DNA from: Rhodococcus sp. KRD197
Lineage (GTDB): Bacteria > Actinomycetota > Actinomycetes > Mycobacteriales > Mycobacteriaceae
Reading direction: 5' to 3'
DNA: 36,163 bases
Assembly: GCF_017168235.1 (NCBI RefSeq)
Contig: NZ_JABFAO010000065.1
Coordinates: 1-36,163, forward strand
A program made the position numbers and the translations under genes. Below are positions 8,173-14,255 of the stretch, one piece after another. The notes beneath the pieces were generated by a model. The model was given only the letters and a program-made list of their open reading frames with translations, made no database searches and had not been told where the DNA came from. The number at the start of each line of letters is the position of its first letter. Within the stretch, counting starts at the first letter, position 1.

Positions 8173-8637
8173 ATGGCTACCGTTGATTTGATGGCTAAGG
8201 CGCTGGCAGCGTTGACCGACCTCGATGCTTCGGTGACCGACGTCGTCCATAGCCTGCTCGATCCAGGTGAGGTGACCGAGCCGCTCGGGATTTCCGAAGT
8301 CGCCGAACTGCTCGACGTCTCCCCGCATACTCTGCGCTACTACGAGAGATGCGGACTGATCACCGTCGCCCGAGACGTGAACGATCACCGACGTTACGAC
8401 GCCGCAGCTGTGCGACGCTTGGTCTTCCTTACGCGAATGCGATTGTCTGGCATGCCGATGCGCGATCTACAGCACTACGTCGAACTCGTCGACCGCGGCG
8501 AGGGAACCGTACCCGAAAGGCTTGACTTGCTGATCGAGCATCGCGACACCGTCCGACTGCGGATCCGCGAACTGCAACTGTCCCTGGTGGCGACCGAGTA
8601 CAAAATCGCTACCTACGGGGGAGCTGCGGGGCCGTAG
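8173..8637 (+). CDS. MerR-family transcription regulator
   Basis: A 154-residue regulator. Residues about 38-76 form the MerR winged HTH (LGISEVAELLDVSPHTLRYYERCGLI, then HRRYD), followed by a dimerisation helix rich in Arg/Leu (residues 85-145). There are no conserved metal-binding Cys residues at the C-terminus, so it is not a metal sensor of the classical type; it resembles the AdhR/NmlR-like or TipA-N-like group found beside dehydrogenases. A 35-residue N-terminal extension before the HTH is unusual, and an internal ATG at 8191 is possible, but a TACCGT box 6 nt before ATG 8173 supports the long form. The SDR promoter upstream has the 19-bp spacer and dyad expected for its target. Confidence 0.88.
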   Translation: MATVDLMAKALAALTDLDASVTDVVHSLLDPGEVTEPLGISEVAELLDVSPHTLRYYERCGLITVARDVNDHRRYDAAAVRRLVFLTRMRLSGMPMRDLQHYVELVDRGEGTVPERLDLLIEHRDTVRLRIRELQLSLVATEYKIATYGGAAGP

Positions 8638-8671
8638 CTCGCCAGGACGGTATCGGCACCAGTTTGGCGAG
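8638..8671. terminator. Hairpin between convergent merR and marR, weak terminator candidate
   Basis: CTCGCCA (8638-8644) pairs with TGGCGAG (8665-8671), 7 bp with a 20-nt loop that contains a smaller dyad. It starts right after the MerR stop codon. There is no T-run, so if it ends transcription it would be of the T-poor type. Confidence 0.3.
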
Positions 8672-8695
8672 CGAGTGGGTCGATCAGGCGCGGGT

Positions 8696-9139
8696 TCAGT
8701 TGCTCTCCGTGGAGGGGAGGCACGCTGCGAGGTCCTCGCGTAGGCGACGTTGCTGTTCTGGGGCCAAGGGAGCGAACAGTTGCTTCTCCACGGCACGGAC
8801 CGCGATGCTGGCCTGGCGCAGGATATCCAGCCCGTCCTGGGTGAGTTCGCTCGGTAGCGCGCGCCCGTAAGGGGCCTGATCGGGCCGGGTGAGCAGGCCG
8901 CGCTCCTGTAGTCGGCGCAGGACCAGGTTCATGGACTGTCGGGTCACGAAGGCGCGGCGGGCCAGTTCGGAGTTGGACAGTCCAGGGTCTTGCCCGAGCA
9001 GTTCGAGGCAGGCGTACTGGGGGACGGTCAGGTCCAGGGGGCGCAGTGTCTCGTCCATCGCAGTGCGCAGCGAGGCATGCACCTGCTTGAGGACGTAGCC
9101 CACTGAGAGCTCCAGTTCCCCGACTGGCTCTTGATTCAT
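8696..9139 (-). CDS. MarR-family transcription regulator
   Basis: A 147-residue regulator with a MarR winged HTH: DLTVPQYACLELLGQDPGLS, NSELARRAFVTRQSMNLVLRRLQERGLL (residues about 38-84) and the wing YGRALPSELTQDG. The open frame runs back to 9295 but the region upstream is promoter and the divergent VOC gene; ATG 9139 gives the normal family length and lies at the edge of the first of two identical operator dyads. It is divergent from a glyoxalase/VOC gene and presumably represses both itself and that gene. The ligand is unknown. Confidence 0.9.
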   Translation of the reverse strand: MNQEPVGELELSVGYVLKQVHASLRTAMDETLRPLDLTVPQYACLELLGQDPGLSNSELARRAFVTRQSMNLVLRRLQERGLLTRPDQAPYGRALPSELTQDGLDILRQASIAVRAVEKQLFAPLAPEQQRRLREDLAACLPSTESN

Positions 9140-9180
9140 GTCAGCAGTTTGACATACAGTCGATGTCAACACACTGACAT
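9138..9180. promoter_or_regulatory. Duplicated MarR operator
   Basis: Two 18-bp dyads of the same form, ATGTCA-N6-TGACAT, lie at 9138-9155 and 9163-9180, 25 bp apart. The inner halves also form TTGACAT-N7-ATGTCAA (9149-9169). The first dyad overlaps the marR start codon and the second ends 14 nt before the VOC start, just ahead of its AGGAGG ribosome binding site (9182-9187). A bound repressor would block both genes. Confidence 0.75.
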
Positions 9181-9194
9181 CAGGAGGTAGGGTT

Positions 9195-9539
9195 ATGGTC
9201 GGCAACGTCACGTATTTCGAGGTCCCCAGTAGCGATATCGAAGCGACCCAGCGGTTCTGGGGTTCGCTGTTCGGCTGGACCTTCCGCGGGGGCAACCTTC
9301 CGGGCTACTCGATGATCGACGGTCCTACGCCGATGGGTGGGGCGCCCCACGAGGATTCGTCGCGGCACCCACGGATCTACTTCGCCGTGGAAGACATCCA
9401 CGCCGCTGTAGCGCGGGTGCGCGAACTAGGTGGTATCGCTGAGGATCCCGTGGCAATTCCGTCCGGAGCGTTCGCTCACTGTGTCGATGATCAGGGCGTA
9501 GAGTTCAGCCTCTCCCAAGAGCCGGGAGAACAGGCTTGA
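9195..9539 (+). CDS. VOC-family (glyoxalase/bleomycin resistance-like) protein
   Basis: A 114-residue single vicinal-oxygen-chelate domain with the expected repeated beta-alpha-beta-beta-beta pattern: VTYFEVPSSDIEATQRFWGSLFGWTF in the first half and IYFAVEDIHAAVARVRELGG, then CVDDQGVEFSL in the second. Such small VOC proteins act as dimers in lyase, dioxygenase or drug-binding roles; the metal ligands cannot all be placed and the substrate is unknown. The start has a perfect AGGAGG 8 nt upstream. It is divergent from a marR gene whose duplicated operator fills the 55-nt gap, so it is likely induced by an electrophile or antibiotic sensed by that repressor (inference). Confidence 0.88.
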   Translation: MVGNVTYFEVPSSDIEATQRFWGSLFGWTFRGGNLPGYSMIDGPTPMGGAPHEDSSRHPRIYFAVEDIHAAVARVRELGGIAEDPVAIPSGAFAHCVDDQGVEFSLSQEPGEQA

Positions 9540-9600
9540 GTCGGGCGACACTCGAATGAGCACCGACATGTGAGGTCGGATCTGCCCGACGTGGCCGGAT

Positions 9601-9632
9601 AGCGTACGTGTCGTACCGTTGGTACATACGCT
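9601..9632. promoter_or_regulatory. Nested palindrome upstream of the first small membrane protein
   Basis: AGCGTA (9601-9606) pairs with TACGCT (9627-9632), and inside it GTACC-GTT-GGTAC (9613-9625) is a perfect dyad. TACGCT also fits a -10 box and would give a leader of about 35 nt before ATG 9673. The 12 bases TGTCGTACCGTT (9609-9620) recur at 14081-14092, upstream of bioA. It is a likely operator; the regulator is not in the window. Confidence 0.45.
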
Positions 9633-9672
9633 GAGAAGCGCCGGATGGCCGCGGGCAGTGGGGAGATCGAGA

Positions 9673-9996
9673 ATGACCTACGCAGTGCTTGCGCTTCTGC
9701 TTGCTCTCGTGTTCCACACCCAAGCGGCCCGTAGCGCAGCGCGGCAGAACGACGGCAGCATCTTGCCGCACGTGACGGGCCCGTATCGAGTCAGGCCGGC
9801 CAAGCGGGCACGCCAAGCGCAGACCGCTGGGTGGCTGCTGAGCATCTACGCAGCATTGAGAATCGCCGATTCTTTCTGGCTGACCCAACCGTGGCTCAGT
9901 ATGGGAATTGCGATTGCTGTCATTGTCGTAGTCAATGGGGCGCCGAGCCTGTTCATCACCATTGTCCACAACCGGAAGCTTCAGCCGCAGGGGTAG
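9673..9996 (+). CDS. Small membrane protein, first of two tandem paralogues
   Basis: A 107-residue protein of unknown function. It has an N-terminal helix (MTYAVLALLLALVFHTQAAR), a short basic middle with LPHVTGPYRVRPAKRAR, then two hydrophobic helices ending in FITIVHNRKLQ. The start at 9673 has GGGGAGA about 8 nt upstream; the longer frame from 9619 lacks a helix at its start. The protein 10157-10504 has the same plan, with shared landmarks ALLLA, LP-x-x-T-x-x-Y-x-V-x-P and a terminal V-x-x-V-x-HNR, so the two arose by duplication. A structured repeat lies between them. No function can be given. Confidence 0.68.
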   Translation: MTYAVLALLLALVFHTQAARSAARQNDGSILPHVTGPYRVRPAKRARQAQTAGWLLSIYAALRIADSFWLTQPWLSMGIAIAVIVVVNGAPSLFITIVHNRKLQPQG

Positions 9997-10006
9997 GCGT
10001 TTGCAA

Positions 10007-10113
10007 CGGACCGGGTTGCACGACGTCGCATCCGATCGACGGAATGCCGTCGCAATCGAACGATTCTGTGCACTGGGTTCCGCGCGGTCCTCGAGGAGGG
10101 CTGGTCGACGCGG
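10007..10113. repeat. Palindromic dispersed repeat, copy A
   Basis: About 107 bp, roughly 90% identical by eye to copy B (14131-14239) and related to the diverged, inverted copy C (18154-18228). It contains stacked short dyads: an outer GGACCG/CGGTCC pair, TGCAC/GTGCA, CGACGTCG, CGACGG-AATG-CCGTCG and AATCG-AA-CGATT. Nearly all substitutions between A and B change the amino acid in either of the two open reading directions, so it is not a conserved coding sequence. Confidence 0.7.
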
Positions 10114-10156
10114 ATCGCCCCGCCTTCGACAGCGGACCAGAAGGTACGCTTTGAGA

Positions 10157-10504
10157 ATGAGCGTGCGAATCGGGGTCGCAGTTGCACTGCTCCTCGCTGC
10201 CGTGGGCTTGAATCTGGTGTGTGCAGTTCGGTTGTCCGCCTTGAATCGAGGACACAAGCTGCCGGTGTTCACTGCCCGCTATGCGGTAAAACCGTCGATG
10301 CGGGTGATGGCGTATCGAGGGGCCGGTGCGGGGTGCGCAGGAATGGGCGCTGCCGTCCTGATGGATGGGCCGTGGGACCTCGAACTTGTGCATCGCATGC
10401 TTTTCGCCGGGCTTGCGAGTGGGACGGCGGTACTGCTTCCCGCCCTGGTGGTCAGCGTTGCGCACAACCGTGCTGTCCGTGCCGAAACGATCGAATTCCC
10501 TTGA
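10157..10504 (+). CDS. Small membrane protein, second of two tandem paralogues
   Basis: A 115-residue membrane protein of unknown function: N-terminal helix (VAVALLLAAVGLNLVCAV), a loop with LPVFTARYAVKPSMRV, and two further helices ending in LVVSVAHNRAVR. It is homologous to the product of 9673-9996 over its full length, judged from shared landmarks rather than an alignment. ATG 10157 is chosen from the frame open since 9935 because a TACGCT -10 box lies 6 nt upstream, which implies a leaderless message. A strong hairpin (10524-10558) follows the stop codon. The gene sits directly downstream of repeat copy A. Confidence 0.68.
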   Translation: MSVRIGVAVALLLAAVGLNLVCAVRLSALNRGHKLPVFTARYAVKPSMRVMAYRGAGAGCAGMGAAVLMDGPWDLELVHRMLFAGLASGTAVLLPALVVSVAHNRAVRAETIEFP

Positions 10505-10523
10505 TGAATGGCGCTTCACACAG

Positions 10524-10568
10524 CAGCAGGCGTCGCGGATGCCTCGGGTCGCCTGCTGTACTCCTTTG
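10524..10568 (+). terminator. Intrinsic terminator after the small membrane protein genes
   Basis: CAGCAGGCG (10524-10532) pairs perfectly with CGCCTGCTG (10550-10558), a 9-bp GC-rich stem with a 17-nt loop, followed by the pyrimidine-rich TACTCCTTT. It lies 20 nt after the stop codon at 10504 and before the next reading frame. Confidence 0.6.
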
Positions 10569-10588
10569 CCGTCTGCAGGGATCAGTAG

Positions 10589-11357
10589 ATGCGCCGCGCC
10601 CGGTTGTTGTTTGTACTCATCGTTATTGGCGTATAGACGGGGTGCTCGGACAATTCGCCACCGGTCCCCGACCCCGCGATCGTCTCGTTTCAAGACGGAT
10701 GGAAAGCAATTGGCGTACATCCGAGGTGCCTCGATCGCCGTTCTGGATCTCGACACAGACGAAACGCGAATCATGTATGAGGGCGGCGCATCCCAGCCCG
10801 TCTACCCGCCGGATGGGTCCACCATTGCGTTCATGAGCGGCGGCAGCATCAGCCTCATGAACACCGATGGGTCCGACGTTCGGGTAATCGCGCAGGAGGA
10901 AGCAGCGTTGATGGAGGCTTCCTCGCCAGACGGATCGCGAGTGCTCTACACCGTCGGCGGCTACATCCTCGAAGTGCCGGTCACGGGCGGCGAATCGGAG
11001 GTGCTGTTGCGGGACGAATTCTGGAACGCCGACCCGGTGTACTCGCCCGACGGGTCCACCCTGCTGTTCTCGAGCAATCGAGGCGGCAACAACGGGTCCG
11101 AAACCTACTCGATGCCTGCCGGTGGTGGCGAGATCACACCGTTGACCGAAACGTACTCCGTGCATCCGGCGTTCACGCCCGACGGCTCCCGCATCGTTTA
11201 CACCAGGGCAACGACGCTGGCCGGGGAGTTGGTCACCGACATCAGCACTCCCAGCAGCCCAGAACTAGCAACGATGGCGCCTGACGGGTCCGATCAGAAA
11301 CGGCTGACGCCGCGGTCGATCAGTGCCCAGATGCCCAGCGTCGGCGGTGGGCAGTAG
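10589..11357 (+). pseudogene. TolB-like PD40 beta-propeller lipoprotein, disrupted
   Basis: The frame begins at ATG 10589 (AGGG 8 nt upstream) with MRRARLLFVLIVIGV, hits TAG at 10634-10636, and continues TGCSDNSPPVPDPAIVSF. Replacing the TAG by Leu (TTG, one base away) restores a textbook lipobox LTGC, so this is a nonsense mutation inside a lipoprotein signal. A second lesion follows: near 10691 one extra base shifts the frame, and skipping it joins IVSF to KTDGKQLAYIRG. The rest (to 11357) is intact and has at least four PD40/TolB-like blades (PDGSTIAF, PDGSRVLY, PDGSTLLF, PDGSRIVY). The ancestral product would be an exported beta-propeller lipoprotein of about 255 residues. A shorter product from an internal start cannot be excluded but would lack export. 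Confidence 0.65.
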
Positions 11358-11485
11358 TGGGAAGGCCAGCAGCCATGCAGCTGATTCCCGAGCGTTCAGT
11401 AGCAAGAGGTATCAGGCCTGGGCGATTGACACTGCCATCGAAAACTCGGAGGCGAACGACCTCGTGCCGGTGCGATGATGGCCGG

Positions 11486-11725
11486 GTGATCGAAGCCCCT
11501 TCCATCCTGCAATTCCAGCGACTGGCCCAATCCGCACCGTGGCGTTGGAAATCGGTCGAGTTCGTGTGCGCGCCTACACACGGCAATGCTTCCGTCCGCG
11601 CGTGGATTCGTCGACCAGGTGCGATGCGAGTGGAAGCGCATGACGGGACGGTCCTGGAGACATACCGCGCTACGAAGCCGTTCGACGGTGCGATGACGAA
11701 GTCCGGTGACGGCACCCCTCGATGA
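11486..11725 (+). pseudogene. Short remnant resembling an actinobacterial 'WIRRPG' protein
   Basis: A 79-residue frame from GTG 11486: FQRLAQSAPWRWKSVEFVC, then VRAWIRRPGAMRVEAHDGTVL. From memory this resembles the N-terminal part of longer actinobacterial proteins of unknown function. It ends soon after (TKSGDGTPR), so it looks truncated. There is no ribosome binding site; GATGAT 6 nt upstream could be a poor -10. Given the pseudogene before it and the odd reading frame after it, a decayed gene fragment is the best reading, though a real small gene is possible. Confidence 0.4.
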
Positions 11726-11927
11726 GCTGAGTTCAGCATTCACCGACCAGTGGCCCTCGAGTTCCACCGTCTCGCCCACCGCTGATCCATCTCCCTCTTC
11801 CGTCCCTACCCCTGCAGACGGTAATGATGGGAACGGTGGGCGGAGTGTGGCCATCGGTGCCGTTGCCGTAATCGTGTTCGTTGGCGGCATCGGTTCAGCT
11901 CTGATCGTGCGCCGGAAACGTCGGTAG
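11706..11927 (+). CDS. Small Ser/Pro-rich protein with C-terminal membrane anchor, or C-terminal remnant
   Basis: A 73-residue frame from GTG 11706 that overlaps the previous frame by 20 nt. It has a Ser/Thr/Pro/Asp-rich stretch (SSSTVSPTADPSPSSVPTP), a single membrane helix (VAIGAVAVIVFVGGIGSALIV) and a basic end RRKRR. This is the usual C-terminus of an exported, membrane-anchored protein such as a CopC-like or surface protein, but the N-terminal domain and signal peptide are missing. A TGA at 11694-11696 closes the frame upstream. It is probably what is left after deletion or frameshift; expression as a small protein is possible. Confidence 0.35.
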   Translation: MTAPLDELSSAFTDQWPSSSTVSPTADPSPSSVPTPADGNDGNGGRSVAIGAVAVIVFVGGIGSALIVRRKRR

Positions 11928-11971
11928 TTCGTTCCCAAGGCTGAAGGCAGAGCCAGGTCAGGCGGCAAATC

Positions 11972-12577
11972 CTACGAATCGCCGAACAGCTGGTTCACGT
12001 GGTAGTCGACCACCACTGTTGCCTGGGCTGCACTGCGCTGTCCGACGAGGATGCTGTTCCCCAGTCCGTTGACGATGGTGACGAGTTTGGTGGCTTCGAT
12101 GTCAGCGTCCACGCCTGCAGTCAGTTCGCCTGCCGCGGCGGCGCGGTGCAATTCCTCGGCGAGTTGTTGTTCCAGATTGTTTACGCCACTGACAAAGGGC
12201 TGCTCGGCTATCGCCGGGTCGGTCATCGCGAGCACCGCGTACGACATTCCGACCAGATGGAAGGCCCGGCTGGCGTCATCGCTCGGAAGTGCTTCCAGTA
12301 GGAATGCTTCGACCAATGCGCGCGCCGGGACGGGCTCGCCCAGACCGGCGAGTCGACGTTGCCAGCGTTCCTGGCTGAGATCTTCGAGGTGCTTCAGCGC
12401 GCCGATCAGTAGCTGCTCCTTGTTGACGAAATAGTACTGCACCAGTCGCAGCGAGACTTCGGCCTCGGCGGCCACCGACCTCATGGTGACTGCGTGCAAC
12501 CCGTCTCGGCTGGCGACGCGGACCAACGCGTCGGCGATCTCTGCGCGTCGTGCGGAATGGTCGGGTTGTCGTGGCAC
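11972..12577 (-). CDS. TetR-family repressor of the adjacent MFS exporter
   Basis: A 201-residue regulator. The N-terminal HTH is clear (RRAEIADALVRVASRDGLHAVTMRSVAAEAEVSLRLVQYYFVNKEQ, shown here in part: VSLRLVQYYFVNKEQLL at about 41-57). The all-helical C-terminal domain resembles the BetI-like TetR_C group. It is divergent from a drug-exporter gene 90 nt away, the classic repressor/pump arrangement, and the gap holds a 31-bp dyad suited to a TetR dimer pair. The inducer is unknown but likely a substrate of the pump. The start at ATG 12577 (MPRQPDHSARR) gives the normal family length. Confidence 0.9.
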   Translation of the reverse strand: MPRQPDHSARRAEIADALVRVASRDGLHAVTMRSVAAEAEVSLRLVQYYFVNKEQLLIGALKHLEDLSQERWQRRLAGLGEPVPARALVEAFLLEALPSDDASRAFHLVGMSYAVLAMTDPAIAEQPFVSGVNNLEQQLAEELHRAAAAGELTAGVDADIEATKLVTIVNGLGNSILVGQRSAAQATVVVDYHVNQLFGDS

Positions 12578-12618
12578 AGTCGGGTTCCTTTCGTTGCCAT
12601 CTCGACCTTGTCACCGCT

Positions 12619-12649
12619 TGATACGTTTGTATATGGTACGTCTGTATCA
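12619..12649. promoter_or_regulatory. TetR operator between the repressor and the MFS gene
   Basis: TGATAC (12619-12624) and GTATCA (12644-12649) bound a 31-bp dyad. Within it the 11-mers TACGTTTGTAT (12622-12632) and TACGTCTGTAT (12637-12647) repeat at a 15-bp offset, each with ATAC/GTAT-like symmetry. This spacing suits two TetR dimers on opposite or neighbouring faces. It lies 19 nt before the MFS start. Confidence 0.6.
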
Positions 12650-12667
12650 TGGCCGGGACGAGGTGAC

Positions 12668-14050
12668 ATGACGCGGTCTTCAATTCGAGACGCCAACTCG
12701 ACGGTGATCCTTCTCGTGGTCTGCGCCGCCCAATTCATGGTGGTGCTCGATGTTTCGGTGGTGAATGTTGGGCTGCCGTCCATCCGCGACGCGCTGAAAC
12801 TCGACGAGTCCGATCTGCAGTGGATCGTCAACGCCTACGCGCTGACGTTCGCCGGCTTCCTTCTGCTGGGCGGCAGATTGGCAGACCTCTACGGGCATCG
12901 CCGAACGTTTCTTGCTGGGCTGCTGCTGTTTTCGGGAGCCAGTCTCGTCGGCGGGTTGGCCGACTCGGGTCACCTGCTTGTCGGTGCACGCGCCCTTCAA
13001 GGGCTTGGTGCCGCAGTTCTCGCCCCCGCCACGCTGACGATCCTCAACACCCGCTTCCTGGACGGCCCTGCGCGAACCCGCGCATTGGCAACATGGACGG
13101 CCGTGGGCATCGCGGGTGGGACGGCGGGCAACCTTGCGGGAGGGGTGCTCACGGAGTTTCTGACGTGGCGTTCGATCCTGCTGATCAACGTCCCCATCGG
13201 TGTCGTGGGCGCGCTGATGGCGCTGCGCTACGTTCCCCCTGGGAAGGTCCGGTCGATGCGGCCTCGACTCGACGTGCCCGGCGCCATTCTGGCAACGGGT
13301 GGACTCGGCGCGCTGGCGTTCGGGGTTGCACAGGCGGCGCGTCTCGGCTGGGGCTCACCGGTAACGCTCGGCTGCATGGCCTCGGGAGCGGTAGCGTTGG
13401 CCGCCTTCGTTGTGGTGGAAACACGGACAGTCAACGTCCCTTTGATCCCAATGCGCCTGTTCCGGAACAGATCCGTGGTGATCGGCAACGGAGTGATGCT
13501 GTTCGCCGGGGCCTGTCTGAATCCGATGTGGTTCTTCTTGACGCTGTCGATGCAGAACATACTGCACTACAGCCCACTTCAGACTGGACTCGCATTTCTT
13601 CCCCATACGATCGTCGCTATCGCGGTCGGAATGGGCGCCACACCCTGGTTGATGCGCCGAATCGACGGACGCGTACTCATCTCGGCCGGATCGCTGATCG
13701 CCGCCCTGGGATTCTGGTGGCAGGCACATCTCGAAACTGGAAGCGGCTACCTCCTCGGAATCCTCCTGCCTGCTGTGGTTTTCAGCATCGGCAGCGGATT
13801 GCTCAACACGCCAATCACCGCCGCTGTCCTGTCGGGCGTCGACGATGACGACGCCGGGGCGGCGTCAGGACTGATGAACACCACCAAGCAGGTCGGTGGC
13901 GCGCTGGGATTGGCAGTACTGGTCACCTTGTCGTCAACGAGCCCGACGGTCCTCGACGGCTACAACCGGGCGTTCATCCTCATCGCGGTCGTCATGGGGA
14001 TCGTCGCGTTCATGGCTCTTGCTCTTCCGTCGCATCGGGATCGCGCGTGA
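12668..14050 (+). CDS. MFS multidrug exporter, DHA2 (EmrB/QacA) type
   Basis: A 460-residue proton-driven exporter of the inner membrane with about 14 predicted helices. Family motifs are present: LDVSVVNVGLPSI at 27-39 (motif D1), motif A GGRLADLYGHRR at 68-79, and ALQGLGAAVLAPATL in helix 4 (motif B region). The C-terminal half ends in a long series of hydrophobic segments (GLLNTPITAAVLSGV, AASGLMNTTKQVGGALGLAVL), the latter being the motif C-like helix usual in DHA2 proteins. ATG 12668 is chosen over the longer frame from 12494 because the upstream part overlaps the divergent repressor; GAGGTG precedes it closely. It is controlled most likely by the TetR protein next to it. Substrate unknown. 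Confidence 0.92.
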   Translation: MTRSSIRDANSTVILLVVCAAQFMVVLDVSVVNVGLPSIRDALKLDESDLQWIVNAYALTFAGFLLLGGRLADLYGHRRTFLAGLLLFSGASLVGGLADSGHLLVGARALQGLGAAVLAPATLTILNTRFLDGPARTRALATWTAVGIAGGTAGNLAGGVLTEFLTWRSILLINVPIGVVGALMALRYVPPGKVRSMRPRLDVPGAILATGGLGALAFGVAQAARLGWGSPVTLGCMASGAVALAAFVVVETRTVNVPLIPMRLFRNRSVVIGNGVMLFAGACLNPMWFFLTLSMQNILHYSPLQTGLAFLPHTIVAIAVGMGATPWLMRRIDGRVLISAGSLIAALGFWWQAHLETGSGYLLGILLPAVVFSIGSGLLNTPITAAVLSGVDDDDAGAASGLMNTTKQVGGALGLAVLVTLSSTSPTVLDGYNRAFILIAVVMGIVAFMALALPSHRDRA

Positions 14051-14130
14051 AGTGCTGATCGCCTGCCATATCGGTCGCCTTGTCGTACCGTTAGGTATGT
14101 TCGGCTCCCGCGGCAACGCCCCAGACACGC

Positions 14131-14239
14131 GCGGACCGCGTTGCACGAAGTCGTATCCGGTCGACGGAATCCCGTCGAAATCGAACGATTCTGTGCACTG
14201 GGGTCCGCGCGGTCCGTGAGGTGGGGCTGGTCGACGCGG
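14131..14239. repeat. Palindromic dispersed repeat, copy B
   Basis: About 109 bp in the 205-nt gap between the MFS gene and bioA, ending 16 nt before bioA. Same orientation as copy A. Dyads: CGGACCGCG with CGCGGTCCG at the ends, TGCAC/GTGCA, ACGA-AG-TCGT, TCGACGG-AATC-CCGTCGA (14161-14178 region) and AATCG-AA-CGATT. A TATGTT box at 14096-14101 could start a transcript that carries the repeat as bioA leader. Confidence 0.7.
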
Positions 14240-14255
14240 GCCTGATCCCTTGGTT

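Noticed and set aside
9956..10774. 272-residue minus-strand frame across the small membrane protein genes and repeat A
   Set aside because: Low-complexity, basic translation; it covers a repeat, a terminator hairpin and two better-supported plus-strand genes.
10007..14239. Repeat copies A and B as a conserved coding exon (similar peptides on both strands)
   Set aside because: Similarity in both directions follows from DNA identity; nearly all substitutions change the amino acid, and no start or ribosome binding site is shared.
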